64,000 nucleotides of DNA from Cordilura impudica (lineage: Eukaryota; Arthropoda; Insecta; Diptera; Scathophagidae). The notes below the pieces were generated by a model. That model was not told the DNA's origin and ran no database searches. It saw only the letters and a list, made by a program, of their open reading frames with translations. This document shows positions 57,790 to 64,000 of this stretch, piece after piece (position 1 is the stretch's first letter; the number at the start of each line of letters is the position of its first letter). A program made the translations under genes and the position numbers. The stretch lies in NCBI GenBank assembly GCA_963682025.1, contig OY821519.1, positions 1,507,501 through 1,571,500 of the forward strand. The letters are read 5' to 3'.

Positions 57790-59740
57790 GCATAATTGAA
57801 TTTGTATGCAAATTAAGTGGTTGATTTTATTTTGTTTGTGGACATTTAACGCACCATCAAGGCAGGAGAAAGATATTTTCTCCAATTGAAGAACCCTATT
57901 TTCTTTTCTTTGGAATACGATTTTCGTCTGAAGCTTGGATACCAAAAACTGTATGCAGTACTGCGAAAGTGCTCTATAGACCTGGTACAAAAGCCATATT
58001 AACGTGGTGTCATTTTCTACACCTATGATACCGATTGAACCTGAAGATCACAAATCAGATACATGCTATTTCTGCGTTAATTACAAATTTGGTAAATGCC
58101 AAAGGCACTACGCGGCAATGGCATACGAAGCAACATGTAATGTAATTTTACCAGAAGTGCATTTTCGCATACATTTTCGGCCAACATGATACACACCAAT
58201 ACAAAAATAACAACGGCGGTAAAAACCTATCAGATATAAGTTACTTGCCTCTTGATGATTTTATAAGTTGTCCTTATTTAAGAGACCAAGCTGATTTTAA
58301 AGATCTTGTAAGGGATTTAGGACCAACAAAGGAGAAAGCTGAAATATTATGTTCCAGATTGAAAAACAGGCATTTCGTAAAAGCCGATGTAAAAGTTATA
58401 TTTCCAAGAAAAATTCACGTCGATTTGGAAAGTTTTTTTAAACAAGTGAGAAAATTATATACAGTCTAGACCGACTATACGATACCCTATACCATGGTTT
58501 AGAGACCCCATCTCTTCAGTCCAACTAATTGGATAAAGAAAATAAGCATAAACCAATTTTGAGTGGCATTGTTATTCATTTTTTTGGCTGCAGATATGAA
58601 AAAGTTTATATCGGGTGCAGTAATGGAGACTAGGTCGAAAAATGGACCGATCCTGACCATATTTAGTAAAGTTACTTAGATTTTGAAAAAATATATACAA
58701 ACCAAATTTGAGAAAAATATGAAATATTTTTGTTTTTTGATAGATTTAAGTGGAAATCGGGAAGCAGCTTTATACGGGGCCTATGACAAAAAATTGTCAT
58801 ATGGGGCTTATTTTTGGACAAATGATAAATAGATGTAATAAACATACACAAACCCAATTTGACCGAGATCTATGTGATAATTTGGATATTATGGCAATTT
58901 AAGTCGATTTCATAGGGGTCATTTGTATGGGGACTAGGTCTGAACATGGACCGAATTTCACCAATTTCAGTAGCGTGCATCATATGGCCGATAAAAGCAT
59001 CCTATGGCCGATGTTGCAGTATTGAACAGAGGTTCTGAAATATCTAAAGCTTCCACTTGACTCTTCAGCTTGGAGACTATTTACAAATAGTTCAAAACAC
59101 AGCCTAAAAGCAGTTTTGCTTTACAATGGAAGCAAGCATCCATCAATACCGGTTGCTTATTCCACAAAAAAGGAGGAAACATATGCAAGTATTTCAAATC
59201 TTTTAAATAAAATTGAATACGATAAATATAAATGGGAAATATGCGCAGACTTCAAAATGATTGTAATATTAACAGGAATGCAAAATATATGTGTTTTCTT
59301 TGTAAATGGGAATCGCGAGCTATGAAGAACGAAGGAAAATATTATTGGCGCCTTAAATGTAATCCATGAATCCCTTGTGGCAAAAGATAAGATCATACTT
59401 CCACTGCTGCATATTAAGTGGGCCTGGTGAAGAATTTTAATAAAATCTTAAAAACACAAGTAAATGTTTTCAAACGTATTCAAGAAATTTTGCCCAGATC
59501 ATTTGCAGCAAAATTAAAAGAAGGTAAAATACAGTTGTAAGAAAGAATTTTTTTTATTATTTATGCAAAAGACAACATTTGACTTTATGCAGCTTATTAT
59601 AACAGAATTCCTTGGAAACTCAAAAGTACAAAACTATACAGAAAATATTGAAAGCATGCTATTCGCTTTTAACAACATTAACGTAAAGCCGCATTTTCTA
59701 CACTCACATCTAAATTGAAAAAAAAAATTTAAAGGTGTTG
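57790..59740 (+). pseudogene. E1-encoded cysteine-rich protein of unclassified transposon family, broken
   Basis: Plus-strand pieces in order, with frame changes: FVCGHLTHHQGRRKIFSPIE and SSEAWIPKTVCST near 57830-57950 (CxxCG and a further Cys); FSTPMIPIEPEDHKSDTCYF (frame 58004-58189; TCYFC); DLVRDLGPTKEKAEILCSRL and KNRHFVKADVKVIFPRK (58245-58442); INE-A insertion right after FFKQ; then SKHSLKAVLLYNGSKHPSIP, VAYSTKKEETYAS and KWEICADFKMIVILTGMQ (59080-59325); LPLLHIKW near 59398; and FLGNSKVQNYTENIESMLFA with KPHFLHSHL to 59720. E2 has the same motifs in the same order. I recall close relatives as abundant uncharacterised proteins in arthropods and Hydra; the role is unknown and transposition function is inference. 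Confidence 0.75.
58443..59010 (+). mobile_element. INE-A copy, 3'-truncated, nested in the E1 gene
   Basis: Starts CAAGTGAGAAAATTATATAC with core GTCTAGACCGAC and GATACCCTATACCATGG; middle blocks run as far as the GGCCGATAAAAGC block, which is followed by a short local duplication (CATCCTATGGCCGAT). The microsatellite and 3' inverted repeat are missing. Confidence 0.8.
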
Positions 59741-60389
59741 GAAGTAGTTTAATTTTTCATCTGCTGTAATACTACTGCTATTTTCTTACTTTAATGTTTA
59801 CCAATTCCATTTTATTAGAAAACTTTGAAACAAAAAAAAAAAATACATACTATAATAAATCGCTTTTAACAAAAATTATGGAGATTTTATCTCCAAAAAT
59901 TTCTCGTCAGAGGTGAGCATAATTAAATTCCAACTATTTTACAGTTCCCCATCACTCCAAGCCCATTTTTCAAAATGCCTCGTTTATATTTAACCGCCAT
60001 ATTTATTGATTATTTTGTAAGAAATAAGTCGTATAAGTTGGAGTGTATTTTTAGTAATTAAACGTATAGAGCTTTATTTACAACTTTGGTGTATTTGATG
60101 TTTTTGGTGTCTTTGGGGACCCACACTGAAATCTGCCGGAAAAAATTTTCGTAGAATATTTTAATCCTCAAATGTCATTTTTTAAAGAGCTAGAGGGTAA
60201 GGATCCTCCATAGAAATGGTCTTCATAATATTCAACAACATAACTCTGACAATAAAAATTCTCTCAGACATTAATTTATACAATATTTTTTTCATTTAGT
60301 GCACTGCTCTATATAAAAAAAAATCTATAATAATCTAACCTATAAAAACAAAGTTTTTATTAAAAGTCCTTATTTCCTTATGCATATGA

Positions 60390-60810
60390 GTTTTGAATAT
60401 ATCCGTGACTGTGCGTGACTGTGTGTGACTATCTCAAAATTAATCTTTGGCCACAACAAGTCTATGCACAAAGTTTAAGATCGATCGGATGAGCGGAAAT
60501 GAGGTTTTAATCTCTCCGTGACTATACGTGACTCTGCGTGACTGTGCGTGACTAAGTCAGAGTTAATCTTTTTTCACAGCTGGTGTATGAACCAAGTTTT
60601 AGATCGATCGGATGAGGGGAAATAACATTTAGATTACTCCATGACTGTGCATGACTGTGCGTGTCTACCCCAAAATTAATCTGTAGTCACAACAAGGCTA
60701 TGGGCCAAGTTTTAGATCAATTGGATAATGGGGAATGGGGTTGCCCCACAACAGACAGAGAGATTGAGTTAAAAGAAAGAGTTTAAAACAACTCAAACCA
60801 GCTGGACTAT
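60390..60810 (-). repeat. Tandem array of ~123-bp units, right outer arm of E1
   Basis: At least three units with GTGACTGTGCGTGACT words, an AATTAATCTTTGGCCACAAC-like block (near 60440, 60561 and 60672) and GATCGATCGGATGAGGGGAA. It is the inverted counterpart of 3165-3745, including the outer flank TTAAAAGAAAGAGTTTAAAA. Confidence 0.8.
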
Positions 60811-60979
60811 AAGTTTATTCTACAAAAATGATGCTCTTTCTAAATAATGGAGTCCCTATTCTGTTCCAATCAAAAACTTTTAATTTGTTGGAGAGTGTTA
60901 TTTACGTAATATAATAAAAAGAGGTATGTTCCTTTTAAAAATCTCATGATTCGAACAACATTTTTGCATTAACATGTAT

Positions 60980-61790
60980 TGAAATAGTCGATGTTATCAA
61001 GTAATTACAAAAATTTCCAAAGAAACCCAAGATGAAACCTTTGTCAATGGAATGATGTACAAAGATTTGTCCAAAAAATATAATATTCTTTACCTGGAAC
61101 AAGAAAAATATGTGAAATATATAAAAAAAATTAAGCGAAGTTTGGAGGAAGTTCTGTAGTAGAAGAAGTAAGAGCTGATGCTCAATTCTGGCATTTACTT
61201 CTGGCAGAAAGATCAAGGAAGAGTTAAAATTAAATATTGCATTCCGAATAATGCAAAGACTACTCAACTGTAGCGGTTTGAAAAGTTCCTCTGCGGAGAA
61301 AAAGGCAAGAAATTATGTCAATATGCCAGAATCATTTGGGAATCGCTTCATTTGATCAGACAAGTCAGAATTTTAGTTAAGAAGTATAAAAAGTCATCAA
61401 CGAGTGCGGTGTGAACCTACATAGAGAAACTCAAAGATAAAAATATTACCCATACGTCAAACGAAGTGGTGGAAATCTCAGGGTGTGGATCTGTTTATCA
61501 ACCGCAGGAGCAGGCTGTCTGGTCAAAATAGACTTAAAATGTCTGGTGCGCACTACGTTAGTAGATTTGCAAGAAATCTTAACAGTAAGGATGAAGAAAT
61601 GGGTTTGGGGGGCGACTTTATATTTCAACACTACTGAACTTACTAGCAAGGTCGCAAAATATTTTTTTATGAAAATAACAATGAAAATTTGGAGTTGCCT
61701 ATTCAGAGCCCGGCTTAAATCATACAGAACACTTGTGTCCCATAATTGATGACAAAATTGCTCATGAATAGCGATTCAAAAAAAATATTT
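60980..61790 (+). pseudogene. Tc1-like transposase remnant
   Basis: Scattered frames: FGGSSVVEEVRADAQF-like linker text near 61138-61200, SDKSEF (first D region) near 61357, then the frame 61446-61749 with GGNLRVWICLSTAGAGCLVK, matching the GGG-x-x-MVWGC-x-S-x-x-G block of Tc1, and ELTSKVAKYFF, the position of DPKHTS with the catalytic D lost. Many stops and frameshifts; no clear terminal repeats. Confidence 0.7.
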
Positions 61791-61930
61791 TTACAAATTT
61801 GAAACCAACAAAATTTTAATTTTTAGTTAATTTTAGTTTTTCTATATATTTATAAATTAATTTATACTTTATTTTTTCAAACTAAAAACGCGATCTACTT
61901 TTAATTTTATATATTACTAGATGTAACATG

Positions 61931-62120
61931 TAGATATAAATATAGGACCCGATATGAACTTTTTCATATCTGCAGCCAAAAAAATTTAATAACAAGGCCA
62001 TTCAAATTTGGTTTATGTTTATTTTCTATATCCAATTAGTTGGACCGAAGAGATAGGGTCTTTAAACCATGGTATAGAGTATTGTATAGTCGTTCTAGAC
62101 CGACTATAATTTCTTACTTG
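61931..62120 (-). mobile_element. INE-A 5' fragment
   Basis: On the plus strand, CCGATATGAACTTTTTCATA and CTGCAGCC lead to TAGTCGTTCTAGACCGACTA and ATTTCTTACTTG. Only the first ~190 bases of the family are present. Confidence 0.8.
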
Positions 62121-63248
62121 TTTTTATATATTTTTTTGTGTGAAAAGTCGAATAATTTCATCATCAATTTAGTTGCATAATTTATTTATTTGAAAATACT
62201 CTTATTTTTAGCAATACATAAATTTTATATATATTGTGATCTCCCAAGAAACCAGGATGGGTAAAGGCTCATATTGCGTTCCCTATGCGGACATATGTTT
62301 CCTCTTTTTTTTTTGGCAGTAAGTACAACCATATGAATATTTGCTATATTAACTCTTTTATTTTTCTTTATTACAACGTTCCATGTGCTTTCACTATGCT
62401 AGAGAATAAAAAAAAAATTAAAAACGAAAACAAAAATAAAAATAAAAGCAACACGATATGGTTAAGAGCTCATTTGAGATTTTTTAAGTTAATATATGAG
62501 TATACATACGAGTGTAGTACACACATAGAGCATACTAGAGAAATAAACATTTGCCCTTAACCACAAAACCAAAAATTTCTCAAAATTTGAGGTTATACGG
62601 AAAATGCATTTCTATATTTAAGTTTGTTTGATTATTTGCATGTATCGTTTTTTGCTGTTGCATATCCAAATGACAAACTTTTTCTTGGTTTATCTATTTA
62701 CATCTATGCTCTGATTCTCTGCTCTAAACTGGAAAAAAAAAGTTCTGTTTTTTACTGTTGTTTGCATTTTAAACATAAAGACATTCGCTTTAACTACACT
62801 GACAAAAAATTAGTTTACAAAAGTGTCGGAACAAAAGTTTTACTAACTTTTTTTGTTGGCCTTTTAGTGCACTTTTGAAGCAAAAGTATTTGGTTTTCAG
62901 TGTATATGAAGAATGCAATGTAAATGTTTGTCCGCAAAGAATCGTACCCACAGCCACTGGGACATGGTTTTACTCACTAATGTACTTGTTACAAAAAGAA
63001 ATGTAAAAAATAGTAATTTTTTATCATTTAGATTCTCGAGTACAAACTAAAAGCATTAACTGACTATTGATAATGACTTGCAACATTTTTGTTTTCGTTT
63101 TCGTTTTCATTTTGTTTCACCCAAGGGGTTGTCTGCTTAACTGTTGTTCTGTTAACATAATGATGTTTCAATGTACGACTACCACACGTTATCTATCGTT
63201 TATATCACTTTATTTGTAATACAAAAAAAAAATAAAAACAACAACAAA
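62121..63248. other. Non-coding stretch
   Basis: No exon of the reductase and no repeat recognised. A-rich runs near 62408-62450 and a TTTTCGTTTTCGTTTTC tract near 63091-63108. Confidence 0.4.
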
Positions 63249-63986
63249 CAAGTAAGAAAATTATAGTCGGTCTAGACCGACTATACGATACCCTATACCA
63301 TGCGTTTAGAAACCCTATCTCTTAGGCCCAACTAACTGGACATTGAAAATAAGCAAAAACCAAATTTGAGTGGGATTTTTATTAATTTTTTTGGCCGCAG
63401 ATATGAAAAAGTTCATATCGGATGCTATATCTATAAAGGGACTAAGTCCAAAAATGGACCGATGCTGATCATGTTTGGTAAAGTCTCTTGTATTTTGCAA
63501 AAATATGTACAAACAAAATTTGAGAAGAATCAGTGCAATATTTTTGTTTTTTAACAGATTTAAGTGAAAATCGGGAAGCAGTTCTATATGGGGTCAAAGG
63601 GATCATTTTTGGACTACTCATTAGTGGATGTAATGAACGCATACAAACCCAATTTGAGTAAGATCTATATGACAATTTGGATCTTATGGCAATTTATGTC
63701 GATTTCATATGGGTAATTTGTATGGGGGCTAGGTCTGAACATGGACCGATTCTCACCAATTTCAATAGCGTTCATCCCATGGCCGATAAAAGCTTATATA
63801 CCAAATTTCATCAAAATACGGACGGACGGACGGACGGACGGACGGACATTGTTAAATCAACTCAGAAAGTGATTCTGATTCGATCGGTATAATTAAAGAT
63901 GGGTCTAGTTCAAATATTTTTGGTTGTTACAAACAGCAGCACAAAGTCATTATACCCAAACCACATAGTGGTATAGGGTATAAAAA
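63249..63986 (+). mobile_element. INE-A copy, nearly full length
   Basis: Clean 5' end CAAGTAAGAAAATTATAG with GTCGGTCTAGACCGAC and clean 3' end CCACATAGTGGTATAGGGTA, then TAAAA. It has a small deletion before (GACG)n, where ATCAAAATACGGACGG joins the microsatellite directly, and another near 63592. Among the least diverged copies. Confidence 0.88.
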
Positions 63987-64000
63987 GAACGAAAAACAAA

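Larger units (their letters stand above)
57253..60306 (+). mobile_element. Element E1: transposon with ~430-bp inverted arms and a cysteine-rich protein gene
   Basis: The left arm (57253-57680) and right arm (59925-60306) are inverted copies: shared words include TTAATGTCTGAG, TATTGTCAGAGTTAT, CAAAGACACCAAAG, ATCAATAAATATGGCGGTTA and GGAGTGATGGG, then AACTGTAAAATAGTTGGAAT. Further out, CCAGCTGGTTTGAGT at about 57209 pairs with ACTCAAACCAGCTGG at about 60794, so the true element may span 57209-60810, with the 123-bp tandem array (60390-60810) in its right arm only. A gene remnant lies between on the plus strand and carries a nested INE-A (58443-59010). Terminal target duplications were not identified. 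Confidence 0.7.

Overview
The window looks like euchromatic but heavily repeat-laden nuclear DNA of a higher fly (Diptera, probably a calyptrate such as a blowfly, house fly or flesh fly). The reasons are the very high A+T content, short GT-AG introns, a fatty acyl-CoA reductase gene of insect type, and many copies of an interspersed element built like Drosophila INE-1/DINE-1 (subterminal inverted repeats plus a GACG microsatellite near the 3' end). The species call is inference. I see no tRNA or rRNA genes, CRISPR arrays or bacterial-style operons.

Host genes: one convincing gene, the C-terminal half of a fatty acyl-CoA reductase on the minus strand (four exons between 51379 and 53293). Its N-terminal exons are not recognisable between 53.3 and 64 kb and probably lie beyond the right edge, so the last third of the window may be a large transposon-filled intron.

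Mobile DNA, left to right: a perfect 112-bp palindrome and AT-rich minisatellite (0-0.8 kb); Helitron-like and mariner scraps (0.9-1.6 kb); a solo arm of 123-bp tandem repeats (3.2-3.7 kb); a degenerate hAT element with a nested MITE (7.6-10.1 kb); a long-inverted-repeat element (called E2) with nested insertions (12.6-17.1 kb); INE-A and Helitron copies (17.5-23.8 kb); a Tc1-like gene cut by a pogo-like MITE that is itself cut by another MITE (24-25.6 kb); a retroposon with a tRNA-like head and a hammerhead-ribozyme motif (27.4-27.9 kb); a pogo-like element holding a Transib-type element holding an INE-A (28.4-30.5 kb); a nearly intact Transib transposon, relative of RAG1, with a perfect 5-bp target duplication (33.7-37.4 kb); a Jockey-type LINE 3' end (37.8-38.5 kb); minisatellites (38.5-40.4 kb); a mariner-superfamily gene (42.9-43.8 kb); two more hammerhead-like motifs around an INE-A (43.9-44.9 kb); a Helitron carrying a nested Tc1 element (46.8-48.8 kb); INE-B pieces (53.9 and 57.1 kb); and a second long-inverted-repeat element, E1 (57.2-60.8 kb), carrying the same protein family as E2.

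Most interesting points: (1) E1 and E2, two elements with unrelated-looking long inverted repeats, each surround remnants of the same cysteine-rich protein family, which points to a transposon group I cannot assign to a named superfamily; (2) hammerhead-ribozyme motifs, one in a retroposon with a 16-bp target duplication; (3) a full-length Transib with RSS-heptamer-like ends (CACAGTG) plus a second, non-autonomous Transib-type element; (4) several two- and three-level nests that give a relative order of transposition.
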